Assembly (NCBI GenBank): GCA_019456145.1
Contig: VRUL01000050.1
Coordinates: 1 to 32,529 of the forward strand
Direction: 5' to 3'
Source of the DNA: Planctomycetota bacterium
GTDB lineage: Bacteria > Planctomycetota > Phycisphaerae > Sedimentisphaerales > Anaerobacaceae
DNA: 32,529 nt
The position numbers were made by a program, and so were the translations under genes. The first letter of the stretch is position 1, and the number at the start of each line of letters is the position of its first letter. Of the stretch, positions 23,887 to 31,781 are shown piece after piece. The notes beneath the pieces are model-generated. The model was not told the origin of the DNA. It did not search any database and was given only the letters and a program-made list of their open reading frames with translations.

Positions 23887-24744
23887 TCATCCCTCTGAGA
23901 CGATAGCGTGCGTCACCTTCACCACATCAACCATCTCCGCCATATCATGTACACGTACTATCGAAACCATTCCGGCAACACACAAAGCAACCGAGGCGGC
24001 GGTACCGAATATTCGGTCAGCAGGTTTGTTTTTATCGGTTATTTTGCCGATAAAACTTTTGCGACTTGTGCCGACAAGCACGCGATAGCCCGTATTAACG
24101 AACTGATCAATATTTCTCAAAAGCAAAAGATTATGCTTCAACGTCTTGCCAAAGCCGATTCCCGGGTCTATGAAAATCCTTTCTTTTGGTATGCCGAATT
24201 GTTCCGCCCGCTGGGCCTTATTCAGCAGAAACTGACGAACCTCACTCACTACGTCTTCATACTTCGGCTCAATTTGCATAGTTGTCGGCGTCCCCTGCAT
24301 ATGCATCAAAATAACAGGCACCTGCTCTTCGGCTACCAGCTCTCCCATCCGCTCATCGCTTAATGCCGTGATATCGTTTATCATTGCCGCCCCGGCTTCC
24401 AAAGCAGCTTGAGCAACTTCGCTCCTGTTCGTATCAATACTAATCGGCACATCTATTTTTTTACAAAGCGCTTCTATTACCGGTACAACCCGTTTTATTT
24501 GCTCCTCTGCCGAAACAGACGCAGAGCCCGGCCGGGTTGATTCGGCTCCTATATCTATTATTGACGCTCCTTCAGCGGCCATTTTCAGGCCGTGCTCAAT
24601 GGCCTTATTGGTATCAAGGAACTGACCGCCATCACTGAATGAATCAGGCGTGACGTTCAAAACACCCATCACGATACAGCCCGCCGAAAAATCCAACCGC
24701 CCTTTCGGCCACTCAACGATATCTTTACCAGGATTTCCTGCCAT
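23887..24744 (-). CDS. folP: Dihydropteroate synthase
   Basis: Condenses p-aminobenzoate with the pterin pyrophosphate to give dihydropteroate in folate synthesis; the target of sulfonamides. Signatures are all present: MGVLNVTPDSFSDGG, IIDIGAESTRPGS, ISIDTNRSEVAQAALEAGA with INDI, LMHMQGTP, FIDPGIGFGKTLKHN and VGTSRKSFIG. I choose ATG 24744 (285 residues) since AGGA lies 9 bases before it. ATG 24753, which overlaps the pdxB stop as ATGA, is the main alternative and would add three residues. It is the last gene of the amrS-pdxB-folP unit. Confidence 0.96.
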   Translation of the reverse strand: MAGNPGKDIVEWPKGRLDFSAGCIVMGVLNVTPDSFSDGGQFLDTNKAIEHGLKMAAEGASIIDIGAESTRPGSASVSAEEQIKRVVPVIEALCKKIDVPISIDTNRSEVAQAALEAGAAMINDITALSDERMGELVAEEQVPVILMHMQGTPTTMQIEPKYEDVVSEVRQFLLNKAQRAEQFGIPKERIFIDPGIGFGKTLKHNLLLLRNIDQFVNTGYRVLVGTSRKSFIGKITDKNKPADRIFGTAASVALCVAGMVSIVRVHDMAEMVDVVKVTHAIVSEG

Positions 24745-24749
24745 ATTTT

Positions 24750-25901
24750 TCATTCCTGCCAAACCTGGAATCCTATACCCTTTAGCTTCCTGGCCAAGCT
24801 GCTGTCTACATCTTTGATTATAATCCGTGTATTGTGAAATTCCCGCCGGACAGGATAACTTTTGCGCAAGTTGTCAAAATAGTGACCCCTTTTTTCCGCA
24901 CTCTCTTCTAAAATCCGCCTGAGCCTGACATCATCGGCCTTAATATCGTAAATCTTCTCCACAGCACCCAATAACACATCCTGCTCGCTACTGCCGTTGG
25001 TATTTATCTCCAACTCCGGCACAGCGGGCGCAGGCAAAAACGAATCAATATCAAATTCAGCCTCAAGTCCAAAATACTCGCACGCCGCCTTATAAATCAT
25101 AAGCATACCCGCGATCTTTCCGTCCAGCGAATAGCCGGCTATGTGTGGTGTGCCAATATCGACCATTTCCAGAAGTTCAGTATCGATATTAGGCTCGTTC
25201 TCCCAGACATCGAGTTCGGCAGCCTGCAATCTTCCTGCTGTTATAGCTGCCTTCAAAGCGCTGCTGTCGACTACGCCGCCCCGAGAGGCATTGAAGAAAA
25301 TACAACCTGATTTTAACGACTTGAAAAATTTCTCATCGGCAAGATGAAACGTTTTATCCTGTCCCTCAAAAGTGAACGGCGTATGAAGCGTTACAAAATC
25401 GCAATCAAAAAGTTTTTCTATCGGTAGGTATTTTGTGTCGCCGGTTTGCCTCTGTAAAGGCGGGTCATTGAGGTAAGTTTTCATTCCCAGCGCTTCGCAT
25501 TTTTCAGCCGCCCTGCCGCCGACATTCCCCACGCCTATTATACCAACCGATTTACCTTCCAAGTCTATACTATGCTGTTTGGCGATATTAAGCAGCGCGG
25601 CAATAACATATTCAGCGGCGGAATTAGCGTTCGAGCCCGGTGCCGATGCAAAACCAATATTGTTTTGCGAAAGATATTCAATATCTATATGGTCAAAGCC
25701 GATGGTCGCTGTTCCCACAAAACGGATCTTGCTGCCCGCTAACAAATCCTTACCTATAGGCGTTATACTGCGAACCAGCAGAATATCGGCACCCGCAATA
25801 ACGTCTGGCGTTATCCCTCGGCCGGGAACAACTTCAACCTCACCGACAGAAGAAAAGCACTCTGCCACAAACGGAATATTCTCATCTGCTATTATTTTCA
25901 T
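24750..25901 (-). CDS. pdxB: Erythronate-4-phosphate dehydrogenase
   Basis: Oxidises 4-phospho-erythronate in the DXP-dependent pathway to pyridoxal phosphate. It is a D-2-hydroxyacid dehydrogenase: the N-terminal part MKIIADENIPFV..VVPGRGI and FVGTATIGFDHID is PdxB-like; the NAD site is GVGNVGG; catalytic Arg lies in NASRGGVVD, Glu in ENEPNID, His in TPHIAGYS. A C-terminal extension of about 90 residues resembles the PdxB dimerisation domain and separates it from SerA or lactate dehydrogenases. PdxB is best known from gammaproteobacteria. The gene starts 6 bases after amrS and its end overlaps or touches folP, so the three are one operon. pdxA and pdxJ are not in view. Confidence 0.88.
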   Translation of the reverse strand: MKIIADENIPFVAECFSSVGEVEVVPGRGITPDVIAGADILLVRSITPIGKDLLAGSKIRFVGTATIGFDHIDIEYLSQNNIGFASAPGSNANSAAEYVIAALLNIAKQHSIDLEGKSVGIIGVGNVGGRAAEKCEALGMKTYLNDPPLQRQTGDTKYLPIEKLFDCDFVTLHTPFTFEGQDKTFHLADEKFFKSLKSGCIFFNASRGGVVDSSALKAAITAGRLQAAELDVWENEPNIDTELLEMVDIGTPHIAGYSLDGKIAGMLMIYKAACEYFGLEAEFDIDSFLPAPAVPELEINTNGSSEQDVLLGAVEKIYDIKADDVRLRRILEESAEKRGHYFDNLRKSYPVRREFHNTRIIIKDVDSSLARKLKGIGFQVWQE

Positions 25902-25907
25902 CTTTAA

Positions 25908-26948
25908 TCAAAGCTCAAAACCGGCTATCTTTACGCCACAATCCGGGCAACAAGAATTTGCTATGTTATTGGCTGCTATATGATAGCCCATACGTTCAAT
26001 CAACATTTTGCCGCAGTTGTAACAAAAAGTACTCTCTGATTTCGCACCCGGCATATTACCAAGGTAAACATAGTGCAGCCCCGCTGCCTTGCCTATTTGC
26101 TCTGCACGCTTGAGACTCTCGGCTGGTGTGGCAGCCGAATCCAAATACTTATACTGCGGATGGAACCGGCTGATATGCCAGGGAACATCTGCGCCGGCTT
26201 TTGAAACAATAAAATCGGCAAGTTGTTTCAGCTCGTCCTCGGAATCATTTTCGCCCGGGATCAGCAAGGTCGTAACCTCGAGCCAAATATTCGTTTCCTT
26301 TGCGATATAGCAAATCGTATCAAGCACAGGCTGCAACCTGGCCTTGCACAGCCTCTTGTAATAATCCTCACTGAAAGATTTAAGATCGACATTTATTCCG
26401 TTGAGCCAATCGGCGGCCAAATCAATTGCCTCACGGGTCATGAAGCCGTTGCTTACAAAAACGTTCGTAAGCCCACGCTCTTTGCCTATCCGCCCGCAAT
26501 CATTACATAGCTCCATAAAGATAGTCGGCTCAGTATAGGTATAGGCTATGCTTTTGCATCCGCTGCGAACGGCCGCTGCGACAATCTGCTCCGGGCTAAT
26601 TGCTTGTCCATCAATTTGTCCGCCTTCCAGGGCCGCCTGGCTTATCTGCCAGTTCTGACAAAACTCGCAGCGAAAATTACAACCCATCGTGGCGATGGAA
26701 AAACTGCTCGTCCCCGGCTGAAAATGGAACAAAGGCTTCTTTTCAATTGGGTCAGGATTAGCCGAGCATACCTTGTCGTAATTTAGTGAATACAGTACGC
26801 CATCTATGTTTTTGCGCACTAAGCACTTGCCTAATTTACCTTCACCAATCAAGCACCGCCAGTTACACAGCTTACACAGAACCTTTTTATCCTCTTCCGA
26901 GGGGTCCCAAAGCACCGCTCGCTTAAGATTCTCTTTTGTCGGTATCAT
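25908..26948 (-). CDS. amrS: AmmeMemoRadiSam-system radical SAM enzyme
   Basis: A 346-residue radical SAM protein related to pyruvate-formate-lyase activating enzyme. The SAM cluster is C90xxxC94xxC97 in GCNFRCEFCQNW. An N-terminal Cys set (C25, C28, C32, C42) and a C-terminal double CxxC (TFCYNCG, CCPDCG) are typical of AmrS. The family usually occurs with Memo and AMMECR1 proteins, and its substrate is not settled. Neither partner is in this window, and here the gene leads an operon with pdxB and folP. The ATG at 26948 follows AGGGG at about 9 bases. Confidence 0.88.
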   Translation of the reverse strand: MIPTKENLKRAVLWDPSEEDKKVLCKLCNWRCLIGEGKLGKCLVRKNIDGVLYSLNYDKVCSANPDPIEKKPLFHFQPGTSSFSIATMGCNFRCEFCQNWQISQAALEGGQIDGQAISPEQIVAAAVRSGCKSIAYTYTEPTIFMELCNDCGRIGKERGLTNVFVSNGFMTREAIDLAADWLNGINVDLKSFSEDYYKRLCKARLQPVLDTICYIAKETNIWLEVTTLLIPGENDSEDELKQLADFIVSKAGADVPWHISRFHPQYKYLDSAATPAESLKRAEQIGKAAGLHYVYLGNMPGAKSESTFCYNCGKMLIERMGYHIAANNIANSCCPDCGVKIAGFEL

Positions 26949-26986
26949 TGCAAATTTCCCCTAATTCATTTTACTTTCTGTAATTT

Positions 26987-27015
26987 AATATATCGAATAA
27001 ACCGGATAAAATCAA
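26987..27015 (-). promoter_or_regulatory. Promoter TTGATT-N17-TATATT for amrS-pdxB-folP
   Basis: On the minus strand TTGATT (27015-27010) and TATATT (26992-26987) are 17 bases apart, about 40 bases before the amrS ATG. No palindrome overlaps it. Confidence 0.6.
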
Positions 27016-27150
27016 TTAGTCAGTGGAAACCAGTCATCATTTAACCAGACGCTGCAAAAGAGGGAATCTTTACTGGAATCTCAAGTGAGCTGCCGTAGCT
27101 GGCGCTTTGCATGTCGCAGAAAAGATAAAATCCGGCACGATTGTTGGGAT

Positions 27151-27621
27151 TCAGTCCGCCTTATTGTCCTTATGGATAATAATTGATGTTCCGAGAGGAG
27201 AGTAACCAAACAGAAAGCCTTCATCGACACTAATACTAATGTGACGATATTCGGGTTCTGACTCAAGCATGTCAATCTCGGCCTGGACCTCTTTGCCTTC
27301 AAAAACTCGTTCAAAGGTAATTGGCAAAGTCACGGTGTCCCAATACTCATAAGGTTTCGACTCATAATCCGCTACAACATCCTGAAGAAAGCGTTTTAGA
27401 AGCGGCTTTGTCCAATCCCGAAAACCCTTTAGAACTCCTATCCCTATAGCCAAAAGACCCACACTAAACCGGATCACATTACGGGTAATTCTTGATTCGG
27501 ATAGTGGGTCGGTAGATTCAGGAAATATCCATTTGGCTACAAAGCTAAGAACCAACCAAACAATGAAACACGTAAGCATAGCTTTTGCCAGCATAATGGC
27601 AAATAACCGTTTTCGAGACAT
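27151..27621 (-). CDS. Unknown membrane protein, 156 residues
   Basis: I do not recognise this family. Two hydrophobic helices lie in the N-terminal half (AMLTCFIVWLVLSFVAKWIF and IRFSVGLLAIGIGVLKGF), followed by a soluble C-terminal part of about 85 residues with several Glu and Tyr (ESKPYEYWDTVTLPITFERV). TAGGAG at good spacing supports the ATG at 27621. That ribosome-binding site lies within the tail of a decayed coding segment (27628-27724) also found upstream of the next gene. It is probably the last gene of the run that begins with mlaE. Confidence 0.65.
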   Translation of the reverse strand: MSRKRLFAIMLAKAMLTCFIVWLVLSFVAKWIFPESTDPLSESRITRNVIRFSVGLLAIGIGVLKGFRDWTKPLLKRFLQDVVADYESKPYEYWDTVTLPITFERVFEGKEVQAEIDMLESEPEYRHISISVDEGFLFGYSPLGTSIIIHKDNKAD

Positions 27622-27627
27622 ATTTCA

Positions 27628-27724
27628 CTAATCTCCTATATCATTTGAATAAGCTTCAGCCAGAATCTTAATCGGATGCACAACGACGCTGTCGCTTATA
27701 TGCTCTATCTGTATTCCAGCAGTG
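27628..27724 (-). pseudogene. Decayed coding segment, copy 1
   Basis: The minus-strand frame reads STTAGIQIEHISDSVVVHPI, then KILAEAYSNDIGD and a stop. It has no start codon and opens just after a stop. It is clearly homologous to 28294-28377 over 22 codons (27646-27711): about half the codons are identical, six differ silently, and most replacements are conservative. That pattern shows the segment was once translated under selection. Confidence 0.6.
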
Positions 27725-27736
27725 GTGCTCTTATAC

Positions 27737-28267
27737 TTACAAATAGACTTTTAGCAAAATCCAAACCACAATTATTACCGGCATACCCAGAATAACCATC
27801 TCTGCGATTGTAGAACCAACACTCTTCGATTCTTTCCGGGTGAGCAATAGAACCCTATTAACAATACCCAACAACGGAGAAACCATAAATGATATGATAA
27901 GGCCAACCAAAAGAAATCCAGTCTCTAGCCACGAACTTATAACCACTAAGATAACGCCAAAAATAAAGGATATTTCTGTAGCAAAGCCAAGTCGACTTAA
28001 TTGCTTCATGTAAAATGCCAGCACACGACCTAAAACAGCCGAGATCACTAATAAAATGAAAAACGGAATGCTTATATGTCCGACAATTTCAGACTCAAAT
28101 ATCAATACCAAAATCAAAGCTACTAGAAAAATAATAGTGGCAATCCTTATGCCCCTGTAAAATCTGCACATCTTCCTAAAAAGTTTATCCCGAGAAATAA
28201 CTCCAGAAGATACTTCCGCCTCTTGTGCTTTCTCTAAATTTTCAAACTTGCCATTTAATTCAGCCAT
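27737..28267 (-). CDS. Unknown polytopic membrane protein, 176 residues
   Basis: I do not recognise this family. After a polar, Glu-rich start of about 40 residues come four to five hydrophobic helices (IATIIFLVALILVLIF, ISIPFFILLVISAVLGRVLA, ISFIFGVILVVISSWL, GFLLVGLIISFMVSPLLGIV, MVILGMPVIIVVWILL). AAGG precedes the ATG at 28267. It lies between two copies of a decayed coding segment, which suggests that the gene or its neighbour moved or was duplicated as a cassette. Confidence 0.65.
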   Translation of the reverse strand: MAELNGKFENLEKAQEAEVSSGVISRDKLFRKMCRFYRGIRIATIIFLVALILVLIFESEIVGHISIPFFILLVISAVLGRVLAFYMKQLSRLGFATEISFIFGVILVVISSWLETGFLLVGLIISFMVSPLLGIVNRVLLLTRKESKSVGSTIAEMVILGMPVIIVVWILLKVYL

Positions 28268-28293
28268 AAATACTACCTTTGCATAACCTTTTA

Positions 28294-28433
28294 TTAGGTG
28301 TAGGCTTCAGCCAAATTTTTAATCGGATGACTGACTATCGCTTCGCTTATATGCTCAATCTGCATCTTAAAGCAGTGCATTCGGTCAGTATATATTCGGT
28401 CGGTGTTTTTTCCAGTGCCTTTTTTAATCCCGC
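28294..28433 (-). pseudogene. Decayed coding segment, copy 2, with frameshift
   Basis: One frame (28433-28371) reads GLKKALEKTPTEYILTECTA. Eight bases later (28362-28294) another frame reads QIEHISEAIVSHPIKNLAEA, then YT and a stop. In copy 1 the equivalent gap is six bases, so a 2-base insertion explains the broken frame. The segment is the C-terminal end of an unrecognised protein. It lies between mlaF with its small downstream ORF and the 176-residue membrane gene. Confidence 0.55.
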
Positions 28434-28573
28434 GGCACAACGACACCGCCAGGGACTATCCTGTAAATGCCGGCATCGGTGTTATAGAAGGTCCTGTGCA
28501 ATATATCAGAATAAACATCGGCTCGTACAACACTGGCCAAATCGGTCGCAACTTGCTCCGGCTTCTCACGCAT
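28424..28573 (-). CDS. Small ORF of 49 residues after mlaF
   Basis: The frame starts at ATG 28573, 9 bases after the mlaF stop, and reads MREKPEQVATDLASVVRADV... ending GGVVVPRD. AGGA lies 14 bases upstream, a little far. The residues look protein-like and the frame occupies the position of mlaD in mlaEFD operons, but nothing in it resembles an MCE domain. It could be a true small protein or the head of the same broken gene whose tail is copy 2 just downstream. Confidence 0.4.
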   Translation of the reverse strand: MREKPEQVATDLASVVRADVYSDILHRTFYNTDAGIYRIVPGGVVVPRD

Positions 28574-28582
28574 TGCTTTTAG

Positions 28583-29467
28583 TTATTCCTCGAAATCGCG
28601 AGGAAGGAACTGGGTTTGGAAAATAGTCCCGCTTGCACGCAGAACTGCAAGGTCGTCTTCGTTGACCTGGCCATGTATGAATTGCTGAACGACAGGATGG
28701 GGATGTTCGCGAATATGTTTGGCATTACCATCGGCAATAATCTTGCCGTTATGCAGCATAATGATACGGTCGGCTATCTTGTAGGCGCTTGTCATATCGT
28801 GAGTAACAACAACACTTGTCACGCCAAGTTCTCTTTGCAGCTTCAAGATCAGTTCGTTGATAACATCCGAACGAATAGGGTCCAGCCCGGTAGTCGGTTC
28901 ATCATACAGGATTACCTCGGGATTTAATGCAATAGCCCTTGCCAATGCAACCCTCTTGCGCTGACCCCCCGAAAGATTAGAAGGATAAAATTTCTGAAAA
29001 CCCTCAAGGCCAACCATAGACAGCTTGGTCTTAACAAATTCATCGAACTTGCTCCAATACTTTACCTTATAATGCTGACGTATCGGAAACGTTATATTGT
29101 CAGCAACGCTAAGACTGTCAAACAAAGCTCCTCCCTGGAAAAGAAAACCGTAATTGGTACGCACTTTGTATAATTCATTTTCATTCAGATTATCGATCCG
29201 CCGCCCTTTGAAATAAATCTCGCCCGAACTCGGCCGAAGCAACAATATAATATGTTTTATTAATACAGTTTTCCCACAGCCGCTGGGCCCAATAATAACA
29301 GTCGTCTTACCCTTCTCTATCGTCAGGGAAATATTATCCAGAACTACATTGCCACCGAACTTTTTCGTGAGGTCCTTAATAACAATTATACCGTCTCCCT
29401 CAATGACCGATGGCTCGGTTGTCTCATCGTCCTTTTTCACTTTTCGCTTTTTTCTTCTCGTCATCAT
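28583..29467 (-). CDS. mlaF: MlaF-like ABC transporter ATP-binding protein
   Basis: ATPase of a phospholipid/toluene-tolerance type (Mla/Ttg2) transporter. Seen: Walker A GPSGCGKTVLIK, Q-loop FQGGALFDSL, signature LSGGQRKRVALARAIA, Walker B VILYDEPTTGLDP, H-loop VVTHDM. I place the start at ATG 29467, overlapping the mlaE stop as TAATG, which gives 294 residues and a Lys/Arg-rich start (MMTRRKKRKVKK). The longer open frame to 29632 lies inside mlaE and is not meaningful. Translation is coupled to mlaE. No MCE (MlaD) or MlaC gene follows as far as the amrS operon. Confidence 0.93.
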   Translation of the reverse strand: MMTRRKKRKVKKDDETTEPSVIEGDGIIVIKDLTKKFGGNVVLDNISLTIEKGKTTVIIGPSGCGKTVLIKHIILLLRPSSGEIYFKGRRIDNLNENELYKVRTNYGFLFQGGALFDSLSVADNITFPIRQHYKVKYWSKFDEFVKTKLSMVGLEGFQKFYPSNLSGGQRKRVALARAIALNPEVILYDEPTTGLDPIRSDVINELILKLQRELGVTSVVVTHDMTSAYKIADRIIMLHNGKIIADGNAKHIREHPHPVVQQFIHGQVNEDDLAVLRASGTIFQTQFLPRDFEE

Positions 29468-30276
29468 TAAACCAGGCTTCTGACTGACCAAAATGTATTG
29501 TAAATCGCTTTGAAAATCACCGCCAGAGCATAATCCAGCGCCAAAATGGAAATAAAGCTCGCCACAAACGCCTCTGTACACGCCTGTCCTACGCCATGCG
29601 CACCTTCTTTGCAAGTAAAGCCTTTGTAACAACTAATAACCGCAATAGAAGCGCCAAAGAAAAAGCCCTTGATCACCCCAACAAGAACATCCCATAGTTC
29701 TACACCACCGGCACTAAAGTTCCAATATGCCCAGCTGTTAATCTTGAACTGAACAACGCCTACAAAATACCCCCCTAAAATACCCAACAAATCTCCATAG
29801 ATAATCAAAGCAGGCGTCAGAAGCAGGCACGCCAGAACACGCGGTACAACCAGATAGCGAATCGGGTTGGTCCCAATACTTCTGACAGCGTCAATCTGCT
29901 CTGTAACATTCATCGTCCCCAATTCAGCCGTCAAAGCCCCTCCGACACGCCCAGCCAGCATAACAGCCGCAAGTACAGGCCCTAATTCCTTCACAACAGA
30001 TATATTAATCAAAACACCCAGACGCTCTTCCAGCCCCATACTCACAAGCTGGTCATATGCCTGAACCGCCAATATCATCCCAACGAACGCACCGGTTATC
30101 ATTACAATCGGAACACTGCGAACGCCGATAATATTCATTTGTGCCCAGATTAAAGGATACGTTTTGGTCTTAGCGCAGCTCAGTACGGACGCGACTATAG
30201 TCTGCCAGACAAATCTTCCAAACCGCCCGGCATCGTTCACGACAGCTACAGCTTTCGATCCCACTATCTCAATCAT
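29467..30276 (-). CDS. mlaE: MlaE-family ABC transporter permease
   Basis: Inner-membrane permease that works with MlaF to move phospholipids between membranes. The 269 residues have the family's core: an N-terminal amphipathic stretch, the helix VPIVMITGAFVGMILAVQAY, EERLGVLINISVVKELGPVL with the conserved Glu, AGRVGGALTAELGTMNVTEQ, and late helices FFFGASIAVISCYKGF and FVASFISILALDYALAVIF. The ATG at 30276 follows TTGGAG at 9 bases. mlaF starts within its stop codon. It is the first gene of the run. Confidence 0.92.
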   Translation of the reverse strand: MIEIVGSKAVAVVNDAGRFGRFVWQTIVASVLSCAKTKTYPLIWAQMNIIGVRSVPIVMITGAFVGMILAVQAYDQLVSMGLEERLGVLINISVVKELGPVLAAVMLAGRVGGALTAELGTMNVTEQIDAVRSIGTNPIRYLVVPRVLACLLLTPALIIYGDLLGILGGYFVGVVQFKINSWAYWNFSAGGVELWDVLVGVIKGFFFGASIAVISCYKGFTCKEGAHGVGQACTEAFVASFISILALDYALAVIFKAIYNTFWSVRSLV

Positions 30277-30342
30277 AGTGTTTCACTCCAAAATACTATT
30301 CTCAAGACCAACCTCTAAGTTCATTTTTAATAGTAAATCGCC

Positions 30343-30370
30343 AATAGTCAATAGTCAATAGTCAATTATC
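30343..30370. repeat. Tandem heptamer AATAGTC x3 plus AATTATC
   Basis: Three perfect copies and one with two changes, directly upstream of mlaE on the plus strand. A simple-sequence tract. Confidence 0.8.
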
Positions 30371-30936
30371 AATGTTAATCTGAAATAGTCAGTACTCAAC
30401 TCCTCGGACAATGTAAGGAAAAGTACTTACGAGCATAGTTCCAAAGCATCTTGAAGATGATTTTTGGCTTTTGCAGAGCCTTCACTTGACTTCTGAGGCC
30501 CTGGAAAAGCTCAAGCTAATAAATCGAAAGTCAATCTGATATTGTCTGAATGGTCAAGTATAGTTTTTTACAAATTATCATTTGAAAATTACTCCTGTTA
30601 TTGTGAAATAACTGGGGCGTTCACTCCCCTATTCTTCGTTCCTCTATCTTTGATCTGCTGCCATACATTTTCTGCCTCCTATAGCATTGATTCTTCTTAT
30701 CGAAAGTCTCTTTTCCTGTGCCATATTCAACCTGTCATAACCAAGGATTTTAATAACCAAAGAACATGATTTTTGAAAGAAAAACCCGATTTTTCTGTCC
30801 GATATGATTTCATGCTCCTAAGTGTCTATAAAGACGTCAGTTAGGCAAAATAAATAATATGGGCAACTGCACCGCCCCCAGTCCATCCTTCCCATTTTAA
30901 CTAAAGTTTATGACAAATATCCTCCGATACCTAATA

Positions 30937-31011
30937 TTGATGATTATGTATATTGCCTATATTAACATTCGTATCGCTTTAAGAGGCTGGCATGGCAATA
31001 TAGACAATATA
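30937..31011 (+). promoter_or_regulatory. Promoter candidate with long inverted repeat upstream of the B12-fold gene
   Basis: TTGATG (30937-30942) and TATTAA (30960-30965) are 17 bases apart. TATATTGCCTATATTA (30949-30964) pairs with CAATATAGACAATATA (30996-31011) in 14 of 16 positions across a 31-base loop. The left arm covers the spacer and -10. It could be a pair of operator half-sites or a leader stem-loop. Confidence 0.45.
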
Positions 31012-31043
31012 AAAGAGCTAATAAAAGTATTTAGGATCAAATT

Positions 31044-31781
31044 ATGATAAAAAATGGAATTATGGAGCGATATTTAGACAGCTTACTCAAAGGAGATAGA
31101 AACCGCTGCAGAGCCGTTATAGAAGAAATCCTCCAGAGCGGCACGCCGGCCAACTCGGTTTACGTCGATGTAATATGGCCGATTACAGCAGAAATCGAGA
31201 AACTAAAGCGCTCAGATAAAATAACACCTACCCAGGAAAATTTAGCTACTCGAATCAACCGTACAATTGTAAACCAGCTCCAAAATAAATTGCCCAGACG
31301 TCCAATTAAATATAAGAAAATAGCCATCTGCTGCGACCTGTCTGAACTGCAGGAACTCGGTGCCCAAATGACGGCTGACCTGTTCGAAAGTGACGGCTGG
31401 GAAGTAAGGTTCCTCGGCGGCGGATTAAACAACGACGACATCCTTGCCTTCGTAAATGAATACTCTCCCGATATACTGCTAATCTATGGCAGTACTCCAA
31501 AACAGGCACCCAACATACGCCAGCTTATAGATATTATCAAAGAAGTAAACGCCTGGCCCGATATGCGCATAATGCTATCGGGCGGAGTTTTCAACCGAGC
31601 TGAGGGACTCTGGGAGGAAATCGGAGCAGATTTATTCGCCGCCACCGCTTTCGAAGCACTGCAGGCAGCATCGAATGATACGCCAGATGCGCACCATGAG
31701 CGGAGAACAAAGAAACGCCGAAAGAAAAGACGGCAGACAATAGCCCACAAGCTGCCTGTGAGTGTGGCACTAAAGAGATAA
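31044..31781 (+). CDS. Cobalamin-binding-fold protein lacking the ligand histidine
   Basis: The 245-residue product has the two-part plan of B12-binding regulators: an N-terminal helical region (about 1-85, YLDSLLKGDRNRCRAVIEEI and ENLATRINRTIVNQLQNKLP) and a Rossmann-like domain (about 90-205). The canonical DxHxxG is replaced by E101-L-Q103-E-L-G106, so the axial His is Gln. Other parts of the fold are kept (FLGGGLNNDDI, LLIYGSTPKQ, MLSGGVFN, GADLFAATAFEAL). The C-terminus is strongly basic (RRTKKRRKKRR), suggesting nucleic-acid contact. It has no MerR-type HTH and no methyltransferase domain. AGGA 8 bases upstream supports ATG 31044. Its role is probably regulatory, but this is inference. 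Confidence 0.75.
   Translation: MIKNGIMERYLDSLLKGDRNRCRAVIEEILQSGTPANSVYVDVIWPITAEIEKLKRSDKITPTQENLATRINRTIVNQLQNKLPRRPIKYKKIAICCDLSELQELGAQMTADLFESDGWEVRFLGGGLNNDDILAFVNEYSPDILLIYGSTPKQAPNIRQLIDIIKEVNAWPDMRIMLSGGVFNRAEGLWEEIGADLFAATAFEALQAASNDTPDAHHERRTKKRRKKRRQTIAHKLPVSVALKR

Larger units (their letters stand above)
30277..31043. other. Gap between the divergent mlaE and B12-fold genes
   Basis: 767 bases with no credible gene. It holds a heptamer tandem (30343-30370) and, at its right end, a promoter-like pair TTGATG-N17-TATTAA (30937-30965) with a large dyad (30949-31011). Nothing else stands out in the middle. Confidence 0.5.

Noticed and set aside
29468..29632. Longer mlaF start inside mlaE
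   Set aside because: The added 55 residues are Arg/Cys-rich shadow sequence of the mlaE end; the TAATG overlap at 29467 is the normal arrangement.
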